A DNA stretch of 64,000 bases from Paraburkholderia graminis C4D1M (GTDB lineage: Bacteria; Pseudomonadota; Gammaproteobacteria; Burkholderiales; Burkholderiaceae): the NCBI RefSeq assembly GCF_000172415.1, contig NZ_ABLD01000018.1, positions 1 through 64,000 of the forward strand. Reading direction: 5' to 3'. The notes below the pieces were generated by a model, which ran no database searches, was not told where the DNA came from, and saw nothing but the letters and a program-made list of their open reading frames with translations. Numbering within the stretch: the stretch's first letter is position 1; every line of letters starts with the position of its first letter. This document shows positions 9,413-17,573 of the stretch, one piece after another. The position numbers and the translations under genes are program-made.

Positions 9413-10245
9413 AAGCCGCAGCCTACGACTACGCCCGTCCGCTCGCCTGCGACGAGGCCATCGCGCTCGTCGCGCCGACCGGCGGAATGGGCAAGTTCGT
9501 CTCCGGCAGTCAGTCGCTCGGACCAATGATGAACCTGCGCCTCGCGCAGCCGGAAATGCTCGTCGATCTGCGCGGCATCGCTGCCTTGCGTGCCTGCCGA
9601 ACAGAAGGTGAAGCCGTCGAGCTAGGCGCGTGCATCACGCATGCGGAGATCGAAGACGGCAAGCTAGAAACCGGCACGCGCGGTCTGATGGAGTATGTCG
9701 CTCAAGGCATCGCCTATCGCGCGGTGCGCAATCGCGGCACGCTCGGCGGCAGTCTCGCGCATGCCGATCCCGCCGCCGACTGGATCAACACCATGTGCGC
9801 GCTGAATGCGCAATACCTGGTCAGGGGACCGACCGGCGCGCGGGTGATCGAAAGCGGTGAGTGGATGGCCGGCGCGTTCACGACCGCGCTCGAACCCGAT
9901 GAAATTCTCACTGGCGTGCGCTTCACCCGTCTGTCACCGACAGCCCGCTGGAGCTATTACAAGTTCAACCGCAAGCCGGGCGAGTTCGCGGAAGCCATCG
10001 CCGTTTTTATCGACGACGCGGCTCGCGGCGTGTGCCGTGCAGTCATCGGCGCGATCGACGCGCCGCCTTACGCAATCGACGATGCCCGCGGCTTGCTGCA
10101 CGACGCCGATCCGCGGACTTCGTGCTTCGATGCTCATCTCGAAGCGGCGGGCATCGAGGCGGGAAGCTATGAACATGAGGTGCATCGCGTCGCGCTCGTG
10201 CGCGCGGCGGGGATCATCCGCAATCAGAACGGGAACGCACCATGA
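9409..10245 (+). CDS. FAD-binding medium subunit of the molybdenum hydroxylase
   Basis: A 278-residue CoxM-like subunit. It has the N-terminal vanillyl-alcohol-oxidase-type FAD fold with GKFVSGSQSLGPMMNLRLA, and the second FAD loop RNRGTLGGSLAHADPAADW, followed by the CO-dehydrogenase flavoprotein C-terminal domain. It carries electrons from the iron-sulfur subunit to the external acceptor. It overlaps both neighbours by 4 bp, which indicates translational coupling and 1:1:1 assembly with the large and small subunits. The L-M-S gene order differs from the M-S-L order of cox operons. Confidence 0.92.
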   Translation: MKAAAYDYARPLACDEAIALVAPTGGMGKFVSGSQSLGPMMNLRLAQPEMLVDLRGIAALRACRTEGEAVELGACITHAEIEDGKLETGTRGLMEYVAQGIAYRAVRNRGTLGGSLAHADPAADWINTMCALNAQYLVRGPTGARVIESGEWMAGAFTTALEPDEILTGVRFTRLSPTARWSYYKFNRKPGEFAEAIAVFIDDAARGVCRAVIGAIDAPPYAIDDARGLLHDADPRTSCFDAHLEAAGIEAGSYEHEVHRVALVRAAGIIRNQNGNAP

Positions 10246-10763
10246 GCGACGCATTCATCAGGACGATCGAACTGGTCGTCAATCAGGCGACGGTCGCGGA
10301 GCGCGTCGAACCGCGCACGAGTCTCGCGGATTTTCTGCGCGAACAGCGGATGTTGTGCGGCACGAACATCGGTTGCGAACAGGGTGTATGCGGCGCATGC
10401 ACGATCGAGGTGGACGGCGTGCCGACGCGCTCGTGCATCACGCCGGCAATCAGTTGTGCTGGCAGCGCGGTGCGCACTATCGAAGGCTTCGACGACGACG
10501 CCACCATGAACGAGCTGCGCGCGGCCTTCACCGCCGAGCACGCGCTGCAATGCGGCTACTGCACGCCGGGCATGCTGATGACCGCCCGCGACATCGTCAC
10601 GCGCCTGCCCAATGCCGACGACGCGCGCGTGCGCGTCGAACTCTCCGGCAATCTGTGCCGCTGCACCGGCTACGTCGGCATCGTCCGCGCGATCCGTCGC
10701 GTGCTCGATGCGCGCCGTGCGCGCGCGGCCGTGCCGCTAGCGGCGGACGCGGCAACGGCCTGA
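10242..10763 (+). CDS. 2Fe-2S small subunit of the molybdenum hydroxylase
   Basis: A 173-residue CoxS/XdhC-type subunit. The plant-ferredoxin-like N-terminal cluster is GCEQGVCGACTIEVDG with a fourth cysteine in TRSCITPA. The all-helical second cluster is QCGYCTPGMLMTA and LSGNLCRCTGYVGI. All eight cysteines are present. It passes electrons between the molybdenum centre and FAD. The ATG overlaps the stop of the FAD subunit by 4 bp. Confidence 0.94.
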   Translation: MSDAFIRTIELVVNQATVAERVEPRTSLADFLREQRMLCGTNIGCEQGVCGACTIEVDGVPTRSCITPAISCAGSAVRTIEGFDDDATMNELRAAFTAEHALQCGYCTPGMLMTARDIVTRLPNADDARVRVELSGNLCRCTGYVGIVRAIRRVLDARRARAAVPLAADAATA

Positions 10764-10788
10764 ACCATCGGATACGGACTGATACGCA

Positions 10789-11565
10789 ATGGAAATCGAA
10801 CAAAGTTTTACCGTGCCGTATCCACGCGAACTCGTGTGGGCACGCTTTCACGATACGCCCGGCATCGTCGGGTGCCTGCCGGGGGCGTCGCTCGCCGCGC
10901 CCGTCGAGAACGGCATGCTCAAGCTCACGATGACCGTCAAGCTCGGGCCGATCGTCGCCTCGTTCGCAGGCGACGGCGAGATCGCTTTCGACGACGCGCA
11001 TTACACCGGCAGCATCACCGGAGCGGGCGTGGACCGCAAGAGTTCGTCGCGCGTGAAGGGTGTGGCTTCGTTCGCGCTCGAAGAGGCGGGGGCCGGCGAG
11101 ACACGCGTCGACGTGAAGGTCGATTACACGATAGGCGGCACTCTCGCGCAGTTCTCGCGCGGCGGCATCGTAAAGGAACTGGCGACGCGCATGACTGAAG
11201 CGTTTGCGTCCAACCTGAAGGCGAAGCTCGATCAGGCGGGAGCATCGGCGAGCGTCGACGATACGGCAGAGGCGACGCATACGGCGCGGGAGGCACGGGA
11301 GGCACGGGAGGCGCAGATCGTGCAGCAGGCTGCTGTAGCGCAAGCGTCGATGCCCGAAGCGCAGGCATCCGCGCGCGAAGCGCGAGCCCACGTGCCAGCG
11401 GACAAGCAACCGAAAGCGCAACCGGAAGCGCAAGCCCGGCCCCAAAACCCGCCGCGTGCCGTCGTGCGCCCCCAGCCGGCGAACGCGCCGCTCGATGTCG
11501 GCAATCTGTTCTGGAAGATGCTGTGGTCGCGCTTGCGCAGCCTCTTTAGCTTCGCGGGCCGCTGA
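10789..11565 (+). CDS. CoxG-like SRPBCC protein with disordered linker and C-terminal anchor
   Basis: A 258-residue protein. Residues 1-~148 are a CoxG/SRPBCC-fold domain (MEIEQSFTVPYPRELVWARF, GIVGCLPGASL, VKLGPIVASFAGDGEI). In CO dehydrogenase operons CoxG recruits the hydroxylase to the membrane. Residues ~160-235 are Ala/Glu/Gln/Pro-rich with three back-to-back REA units encoded by a 9-base repeat. The last ~20 residues (FWKMLWSRLRSLFSFAG) form an aromatic/basic amphipathic helix likely to bind the membrane. It sits 25 bp after the 2Fe-2S gene and just before the DUF1116 gene, so it probably tethers this hydroxylase. Confidence 0.88.
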   Translation: MEIEQSFTVPYPRELVWARFHDTPGIVGCLPGASLAAPVENGMLKLTMTVKLGPIVASFAGDGEIAFDDAHYTGSITGAGVDRKSSSRVKGVASFALEEAGAGETRVDVKVDYTIGGTLAQFSRGGIVKELATRMTEAFASNLKAKLDQAGASASVDDTAEATHTAREAREAREAQIVQQAAVAQASMPEAQASAREARAHVPADKQPKAQPEAQARPQNPPRAVVRPQPANAPLDVGNLFWKMLWSRLRSLFSFAGR

Positions 11566-11567
11566 TC

Positions 11568-12758
11568 ATGCTCAGCGACGATGCCAACTCGCTCGCCCTG
11601 GGCCGTGTCCATGCGGTACGGCCGCACTGGCGCAATGTGGTCGCCGCGCGCGACGCCGTGGGACTGCCGGACTTTACGATGCTGCATGCTGGGCCGCCGT
11701 TCGACGATGCCCGTGCGCCTTCCGCACCCGTGGCCTCGTCGGCGGTCTTGTGCTGTCTGTACGAGGGCTGGGCGCAGGACGAGGCGCACGCTGAGCGGCT
11801 GATCGCGCAAGGCGAAGTGCGCCTGGAATGCGCGCAGTCGTACGGGGTGGTAACGCCGCTCGCGGCGGTCGTCTCGCCGCGCACGATGCTGGTCGAAGTC
11901 ACGGACGCCAACGATCCCGCCGCGTGCGCGTGGTCGTTGCTGGGCAGCGGCGCAGGTCCGCAGATTCGCTTCGGCAGCCGCGACCGGCGCGTCCTCGACC
12001 GCATGAAATGGCGCGACGAAGTGCTCGCGCCCGCGCTTGGAGAGGTGCTCGTATCGGGCTCGCTCGATCTTTTCCCGCTGGCGCAGGCCGGCATCGAGAG
12101 CGGCGACGATCTGCATGCCCGCGCGACGGGAGCGACGGCCGCGCTGCGCGCGCTGCTTGCTCCGCGTATCGAAGATACCGGCATCGATACGATGCTCGCG
12201 CAAACACCGCTCTTTTTCCTCACGCTATGGATGGCCGCGTGCGCCCTGATGCTGTCGGCGGCGGGCGCGGATCGGTCCGGGTCGACGCTTGTCGTGGCGC
12301 TGGCTGGCAACGGCGAGCGGGTGGGCATCCGTCTCGCTGGCGCGCCTGAGCGCTGGATCACAGCGCAGGCAGGCGCGCCCGAAGGTCCGCGTATCGATCC
12401 GCAGCAGCAGGCCGTCGCGGCGCCGCTTACCGGCGACAGCGGCGTGATCGACGCCGCCGGCTTCGGCGCGCAGGCGCTTCTTTTCGCGCCCGAATCGGCG
12501 CACGCGTTCGAAGCCTTTTTGCCCACCGGCTGGCGCGGGCGGCAGGCGCGCATCCATACGGCTGCCCATCCCGCATTCGGGCGGTTGCCCGGCGTGCTCG
12601 ATGCCGCGCGCGTGGTTCGCGAAGGCATTGTGCCGCTTGCCGCCATCGCGATGATCGGCGCCGACGGACGCGCGGGCCTGCTAGGACGCGGGCTGTATAC
12701 GGCGCCGCTCGAACTCTTCGCGCGGGCCTTGTCCGATCTGCCGGATCTGCACGCATGA
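11568..12758 (+). CDS. DUF1116 (YlbE/AllG-like) protein
   Basis: A 396-residue protein with the DUF1116 layout: an N-terminal region around ARDAVGLPDFTMLHAGPP, a central MKWRDEVLAPALGE block, then GSLDLFPLAQAGIESGDDLHAR and a C-terminal region ending in the glycine-rich GRGLYTAPLE. In enterobacteria the DUF1116 protein (YlbE, AllG) works with FdrA and a DUF2877 protein as an oxamate carbamoyltransferase in allantoin breakdown (family knowledge). Neither partner is encoded in this window, so the role may differ or the partners may lie elsewhere. The start is 2 bp after the CoxG stop, and the end overlaps the HpxZ-like gene by 4 bp. Confidence 0.75.
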   Translation: MLSDDANSLALGRVHAVRPHWRNVVAARDAVGLPDFTMLHAGPPFDDARAPSAPVASSAVLCCLYEGWAQDEAHAERLIAQGEVRLECAQSYGVVTPLAAVVSPRTMLVEVTDANDPAACAWSLLGSGAGPQIRFGSRDRRVLDRMKWRDEVLAPALGEVLVSGSLDLFPLAQAGIESGDDLHARATGATAALRALLAPRIEDTGIDTMLAQTPLFFLTLWMAACALMLSAAGADRSGSTLVVALAGNGERVGIRLAGAPERWITAQAGAPEGPRIDPQQQAVAAPLTGDSGVIDAAGFGAQALLFAPESAHAFEAFLPTGWRGRQARIHTAAHPAFGRLPGVLDAARVVREGIVPLAAIAMIGADGRAGLLGRGLYTAPLELFARALSDLPDLHA

Positions 12759-13144
12759 GCGCCCAGCCGATCGACGATCCCGCGACTCTCTCAGCCGTGA
12801 ATGCTGCGTTCGACGAATACGAGCGCGCGCTCACGACCAACGACGTTGCCGTTCTCGATGCGCTCTTCTGGCAGAGCCCGCACACACTGCGCTATGGCGC
12901 GACGGAAAACCTGCAAGGTTACGACGCGATCCGCGCTTTCCGCGCCGCGCGTCCGGGCAAGGGGCTGATGCGCACCGTGATCGATCGCTCGATAACGACT
13001 TTTGGCGAGGACTTCGCCGTCGCCAATATCACGTTCTCGCGCGCAGGCGAGCCGCGCATCGGACGGCAATCGCAGACGTGGGCCCGCTTCGACGGGCAAT
13101 GGCGTGTCGTCGCGGCCCATGTCAGCTGGATGGACCCTGCATGA
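12755..13144 (+). CDS. HpxZ/AtzH-like NTF2-fold protein
   Basis: A 129-residue protein of the DUF3225 family (HpxZ of oxalurate catabolism, AtzH of cyanuric acid breakdown). The signature is NAAFDEYERALTTNDVAVLD, LFWQSPHTLRYGATENLQGY and RIGRQSQTWARFDGQWRVVAAHVSW. In the AtzE-AtzH pair this small NTF2-like protein is the partner of an amidase; here it overlaps the downstream amidase by 4 bp in the same order. That pairing supports an amidase acting on a carboxylated urea-type intermediate, which is an inference. Confidence 0.88.
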   Translation: MSAQPIDDPATLSAVNAAFDEYERALTTNDVAVLDALFWQSPHTLRYGATENLQGYDAIRAFRAARPGKGLMRTVIDRSITTFGEDFAVANITFSRAGEPRIGRQSQTWARFDGQWRVVAAHVSWMDPA

Positions 13145-14358
13145 TGCAGAACGATTTGCTGCAAGCGGGCCTGCATGGCTCGTTCGTCGCCGATGGCTTC
13201 GACTCGCTGCCCGCCGCCGCCTTGCCGCTTCGCACCGGCGGCAAGCTGGTGGGCGAGCGGCTGGCAGTAAAAGACGTGTTCGATGTCGCCGGGCTTCGCA
13301 CGGGTAGCGGCAATCTGGCGTGGCGCGACGAACAGCCTGTCGCCACGCGGACCGCGCTCGCCGTTCGCGCGCTGCTCGAAGAGGGCGCGCAATGGCTCGG
13401 CAAGACCGTCACCGATGAGCTGACCTACAGTCTCGCCGGCGTCAACGCGCACTACGGCACGCCCGTGAATCCCTCGGACCCGGCGCGCATTCCGGGCGGT
13501 TCGTCGTCGGGGTCCGTCGTCGCGGTGGCGGCGGGCCACGCCGATATCGCGCTCGGCACCGATTGCGGCGGTTCGGTGCGCCTGCCTGCGAGCTACTGCG
13601 GCGTATGGGGCATGCGGCCCACGCATGGCCGCATTGCGGCAGACGGCTGCCTCACGCTCGCGCACAGCTTCGATACGGTCGGCTGGTTCGCGCGCGACGC
13701 GCGCCTGCTCGCGGACACGTTTGAAGTGCTGGCGCGCAGCCTCGTCCCAGCGGATCAGGCGGCGTTCGCGCTGCACGTGCCGCGCAACCTGCTTGCCTGC
13801 GTGGATCCGGACGTCGCGGCACGCTTCGAGGCGTCGCTGCCGGCGCTCGGCGAACGCGCGAGGTTCGTCGCGCCTGAAGCATCGCTTGCCGATTGGGCGC
13901 AGGCTTTCCGCGTGTTGCAGGCCGCGGAGATTGCGCAACGCTACGGGCAATGGGCGCGTGAACATGCCGCGAGCTTCGGTGCCGATGTGGGCGCGCGCTT
14001 CGCCATGAGCCTCGGCATTACGCGCGAACAGATCGCCGATGCACAGCGTATTCGCGCGGAAGCAATTCGTGCGATGGCCCACGCGCTGCCCGAACGCACA
14101 TATTGGCTGGTGCCGACTGTGCCGGGCGTCGCGCCTCGCGCGGACGCATCGGCGCAAACGCTCGACCACGTGCGCGCGCGGTCGCAACAGATGCTGTGCG
14201 CGGCGGGCCTGGCGGGTCTGCCGCAGGTGAGCATGCCTTGGACTCGCTTTGACGGCGTGCCCGTGGGCCTTTCGGTCATCGGCGCGCGCGGCGCTGACGA
14301 GGGCGTGCTGGCCGCCGCGCGCGCGGTGCACGACGTGATGCGGGATGCCGGCGTCTAG
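13141..14358 (+). CDS. Amidase-signature hydrolase (AtzE/HpxY-like)
   Basis: A 405-residue amidase-signature enzyme. The Ser-cisSer-Lys triad is visible: Lys in LAVKDVFDVAG, cis-Ser in PGGSSSGSVVAVAAGH and the nucleophile Ser in DIALGTDCGGSVRLPASYCG. It is shorter than typical ~460-residue family members. Beside the HpxZ/AtzH-like partner it is probably the counterpart of AtzE (1-carboxybiuret hydrolase) or HpxY (oxalurate amidase). Start: two consecutive ATGs at 13141 and 13144; the first overlaps the preceding stop (ATGATG). Confidence 0.87.
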   Translation: MMQNDLLQAGLHGSFVADGFDSLPAAALPLRTGGKLVGERLAVKDVFDVAGLRTGSGNLAWRDEQPVATRTALAVRALLEEGAQWLGKTVTDELTYSLAGVNAHYGTPVNPSDPARIPGGSSSGSVVAVAAGHADIALGTDCGGSVRLPASYCGVWGMRPTHGRIAADGCLTLAHSFDTVGWFARDARLLADTFEVLARSLVPADQAAFALHVPRNLLACVDPDVAARFEASLPALGERARFVAPEASLADWAQAFRVLQAAEIAQRYGQWAREHAASFGADVGARFAMSLGITREQIADAQRIRAEAIRAMAHALPERTYWLVPTVPGVAPRADASAQTLDHVRARSQQMLCAAGLAGLPQVSMPWTRFDGVPVGLSVIGARGADEGVLAAARAVHDVMRDAGV

Positions 14359-14437
14359 CCTTATGCCAGGACGGCGCCTCGCGTTTTTGATGAGCAGTAA
14401 GCGTCTTTCCCATCGAAGCACACTCAAAGGAGCGTCC

Positions 14438-15268
14438 ATGACAAAGCACTTGACCGAAGCGCAGGTCGAGCATTTCAGGCAGCACGGCTACGTGTATCCC
14501 ATGCGCGCGCTCGACGCGCAGCAAGCGGCGGACTATCGTCGCATCATCGAACAGTACGAGGCGATGACCGGCGAGGACGTCAACAGGACCCTGAAAATCA
14601 AGGGTCATCTGGCCTTGCCGGCGATCGTCGAACTCGGACGTCACCCCGCTATCCTCGACGCGGTGGAGGATATCATCGGGCCTGACATCATGCTTTTCGG
14701 CGCGTCGATCTTCGCGAAGAATGGCCGCGATCCGCGCTATGTGTCGTGGCATCAGGACTCCACTTACTTCGGCCTCACGCCGCACGAGGAGGTGACCGTC
14801 TGGGTCGCGCTCACGCCCGCGAACTCGCTCAACGGTGTTCTGCGCGTGTTGCCGGGCTCGCACCGCGGCCCCGACCTGAAGCATGTCGAAACCTATGCAA
14901 AAGACAACATGCTTGCAAAGGGGCAGACGCTCGTCGGCATCGACGAAAACCTTGCTGTCGAAATGCCGCTTCAGCCCGGTGAGTTCTCGATGCATCACGA
15001 ACGCACCGCGCACAGTTCGCTCCCCAACCGCTCGGATGACAGGCGCATCGGCTTCGCATTCTTCTATGTGCCGGCGCACGTGCGCTCGGCTACGGGCCGC
15101 CGTCGCGCGACGCTGGTGCGCGGCGCCGACCGCTTCGGTCACTGGGATGCCGACACGCTGCCGGAGTACGATTGCGATCCGCGCTCGATGAGCGAGCTTG
15201 CGCAAACCTGGGGCAAGTACAAGGATGGGGAAGTCAGGCAGGCCGCCGACATGATCGCCCCGCAGTAA
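14438..15268 (+). CDS. Phytanoyl-CoA dioxygenase-family Fe(II)/2-oxoglutarate oxygenase
   Basis: A 276-residue non-heme iron oxygenase (PhyH family). The metal-binding H-x-D is in RYVSWHQDSTYF. The distal histidine is in GEFSMHHERTAHSSLPNRS, followed by the arginine that would bind 2-oxoglutarate. The N-terminal DAQQAADYRRIIEQYEAM is typical. CAAAGGAGCG gives a ribosome binding site 7 bases before the ATG. It lies 79 bp after the amidase on the same strand, so it is probably the last gene of the cassette. The substrate is unknown; related enzymes hydroxylate small amine or quaternary-amine compounds. Confidence 0.87.
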   Translation: MTKHLTEAQVEHFRQHGYVYPMRALDAQQAADYRRIIEQYEAMTGEDVNRTLKIKGHLALPAIVELGRHPAILDAVEDIIGPDIMLFGASIFAKNGRDPRYVSWHQDSTYFGLTPHEEVTVWVALTPANSLNGVLRVLPGSHRGPDLKHVETYAKDNMLAKGQTLVGIDENLAVEMPLQPGEFSMHHERTAHSSLPNRSDDRRIGFAFFYVPAHVRSATGRRRATLVRGADRFGHWDADTLPEYDCDPRSMSELAQTWGKYKDGEVRQAADMIAPQ

Positions 15269-15318
15269 ATGGCGAAGCACCCGTCGCGGCATGCACAATG
15301 CCGCGACGGGTGCTGCGC

Positions 15319-16239
15319 TTACAGGAGTTTCGGAGCGTCGCCAGCGGTGTCGTCGAAAGGCTGATGCGGAGAACGGAAACGCGCGAGGAACTGCCGCGCG
15401 CGCGGCGTCTGCGGCGCGCCGAAGAACTGTTCGGGCGGCGCGCTTTCGATCACCTGGCCTGCGTCCATGAAGACAATGCGGCTGGCGACTTGCCGCGCGA
15501 ATTCCATCTCGTGCGTGACGATTACCATGGTCGCGCCTTCCTGCGCGAGCGAGTGCATCACGTTCAGGACTTCGCCGACGAGCATCGGATCGAGCGCGCT
15601 GGTCGGCTCGTCGAACAGCAGAATGTCGGGCTTCATGGCAAGCGCGCGCGCGATGCCGACGCGCTGCTTCTGTCCCCCCGAGAGGCGCGACGGAAATGCC
15701 TCCATTTTGCCCGCAAGGCCGACGCGTTCGAGCAGGCGTTCCGCATCCGCGCGTGCTTCGTCGCGTGGGCGGCCGAGCACGTGCAGCGGCGCTTCCATCA
15801 CGTTTTGCAGCACGGTCAGATGCGGCCAGAGCGCGAAGTGCTGGAAGACCATGCCGATGCGTGCGCGTGAACGCGCGAGCTCGGCATCGCTCATTTTGAT
15901 GGACGAGCCTTCGCGCACACCCATTCGCCGGTTCGACACATGGACCGTGCCCGCGTCGGGAATTTCCAGCCAGTTCACGCAGCGCAACAGCGTGGACTTG
16001 CCGCAACCGGAGGGCCCCAGCAGGCAGACCGTTTCTCCCTTGTGGACGGTCAGCGAGACATCGCGCAGCACATGGTTTTCGCCGAAGGACTTGGAAATAC
16101 CGTTGAGGTGCAGGACGGTATCCGTCGCCGGACGGGCAGTGTTGCCGGATGCCGCGGCTGCCGCGGACGGCGCGGATGCAGTCCCGTCTGCGGCGACCTC
16201 GCGCAGCATCGTGAGCGCGGCGTCGTTGGAAGTGTTCAT
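15319..16239 (-). CDS. Polar amino-acid-type ABC transporter, ATP-binding protein
   Basis: A 306-residue ATPase of the HisP/GlnQ class. Walker A is GPSGCGKSTLLRC, the Q-loop is MVFQHFALWPHL, the ABC signature is LSGGQKQRVGIARAL, Walker B is ILLFDEPTSALDP and the switch histidine is in VTHEMEFARQ. The first ~40 residues are an Ala/Ser-rich extension not usual in the family; a shorter protein could begin at Met11 of this frame. It overlaps the upstream permease gene by 4 bp and closes a four-gene transporter operon converging on the catabolic cassette, probably importing its substrate. Confidence 0.93.
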   Translation of the reverse strand: MNTSNDAALTMLREVAADGTASAPSAAAAASGNTARPATDTVLHLNGISKSFGENHVLRDVSLTVHKGETVCLLGPSGCGKSTLLRCVNWLEIPDAGTVHVSNRRMGVREGSSIKMSDAELARSRARIGMVFQHFALWPHLTVLQNVMEAPLHVLGRPRDEARADAERLLERVGLAGKMEAFPSRLSGGQKQRVGIARALAMKPDILLFDEPTSALDPMLVGEVLNVMHSLAQEGATMVIVTHEMEFARQVASRIVFMDAGQVIESAPPEQFFGAPQTPRARQFLARFRSPHQPFDDTAGDAPKLL

Positions 16240-16895
16240 GCTCTGCGTTCCTCGGCGAATCTGGACAATAACCCGCTGCCGCCTTCGATCACGAGACAGA
16301 TGGCCCAGTACAGCACCACCGCCGTGATGAAGGCCGCGAACGGAATGAAGTAAGTAGCCTGAATGCCGTTCATCTGATGCGTTAGTTCGCCTACGGCGAT
16401 CACCGTGAGAAACGCGCTGTCCTTGACGATCTGCACAAGCTGGTTGCCGATCATCGGCAAGGAAACCGTGAAGACCTGCGGCAGAATGATGCGGCGAACC
16501 AGGCTGAAGCCGTGGAAGCCATATGCGCGCGCGGCTTCGATCATCGGCGCGGGCAGACCGGCCCAGGCGCCTCGCAGCAGTTCGGCCATGTAGGCCGTGT
16601 TGTAGAGAATCAGCGCGATCGCGCCCGCCCACCAGTTCGACAACCGGATTCCGGCCGTCGGCAGGCCGAAATAGATCAGATAGACGAACAGCAGAAAAGG
16701 CGCGCAGCGCATTGCGTCGACATAAAGCGTCGCGAGCCGCGCGATGGCCGCACGCCTCGACATCAGCGCGGACGTCAGCAGTGCGCCGAGCACGAGCGAG
16801 GCGAGGGACGCGACCGCAAGCAGACCGAGTGTGTCGAGCAGACCCGACAGCACATCCGCGCGCTGCTGCCAGACGATCAGGAAGTGCTCCATCAT
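16236..16895 (-). CDS. Amino-acid-type ABC transporter permease (HisM-like)
   Basis: A 219-residue inner-membrane permease with about five transmembrane segments. It has the conserved EAA loop (EAARAYGFHGFSLVRRIILPQVF) that contacts the ATPase, and the family-typical TLYVDAMRCAPFLLFVYLIYF segment. The start is at 16895 or 16892 (two ATGs). It overlaps the second permease upstream by about 4 bp and the ATPase downstream by 4 bp. Confidence 0.92.
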   Translation of the reverse strand: MMEHFLIVWQQRADVLSGLLDTLGLLAVASLASLVLGALLTSALMSRRAAIARLATLYVDAMRCAPFLLFVYLIYFGLPTAGIRLSNWWAGAIALILYNTAYMAELLRGAWAGLPAPMIEAARAYGFHGFSLVRRIILPQVFTVSLPMIGNQLVQIVKDSAFLTVIAVGELTHQMNGIQATYFIPFAAFITAVVLYWAICLVIEGGSGLLSRFAEERRA

Positions 16896-17536
16896 GCGCG
16901 GGCCTCGACGGGTTGACGGCGCTCGATCACGCGCTGCGCCCTGATGAGGACGAACACGATCAGACCGTATAGCACGAGCGCAAAAACGAAGGGAGGCAGC
17001 GGCTCATAGGTGCGCGCGCCGACCCGCAATGCCGCGCGCGTGATCTCGACGATGCCGATGACGGCGACCGCGGGCGTCGACTTGATCTGCAACGTCATTT
17101 CGCTGACTAGACCCGGCAAAGCCGCACGCCAGATCTGCGGCATCACGATGCGGCGAAACCGCAGCCTTCGCGGCATGGCGAAGGCGAGGGCGGCGTCGTA
17201 CTGATCGCGTGGAAAGTTGATCAGGGCAGCGCGCCAGATTTCGCAGTTGAACGCGGCGGTGCTGAGCGTGAGCGCGAGGATCGCAGCGGGCGTCGGATCG
17301 AGCGAGATGCCGAACTGCGGCAGCGCGAAGAAGATGAGCAATGTGAGCGTCACGGCGGGACACGAGCGGATCAGACTCACGTAAGCCACGACGATGCGGT
17401 GGAAAAAGGGCACGCGCGCCCAGCGGATCAGCGCGAGGCCCAGACCCAACGGTATGCCGAGGGCGATGCTCGCGACCGAGAGAACCACGGTCGCGAGCGC
17501 GCCCTGCACGATACTCCAGTAATCGAAGGCGTTCAT
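16892..17536 (-). CDS. Amino-acid-type ABC transporter permease (HisQ-like)
   Basis: A 214-residue permease paired with its neighbour, with four to five membrane segments. VAYVSLIRSCPAVTLTLLIF is the usual RGTP-like segment; DAALAFAMPRRLRFRRIVMPQIW is a slightly divergent EAA loop (AMPRRLRF replaces the usual G in EAA-G). The ATG at 17536 starts 37 bp downstream of the stop of the binding-protein gene. Confidence 0.9.
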   Translation of the reverse strand: MNAFDYWSIVQGALATVVLSVASIALGIPLGLGLALIRWARVPFFHRIVVAYVSLIRSCPAVTLTLLIFFALPQFGISLDPTPAAILALTLSTAAFNCEIWRAALINFPRDQYDAALAFAMPRRLRFRRIVMPQIWRAALPGLVSEMTLQIKSTPAVAVIGIVEITRAALRVGARTYEPLPPFVFALVLYGLIVFVLIRAQRVIERRQPVEARA

Positions 17537-17573
17537 CGATGCGGGATCATAGAGTCTGACAGACGGTATGGCG

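Noticed and set aside
7004..10763. A true aerobic CO dehydrogenase (coxLMS)
   Set aside because: The large subunit has PYRGVARTG in place of the AYxCSFR active-site loop of CO dehydrogenase, the gene order differs, and no accessory cox genes other than a CoxG-like gene are present.
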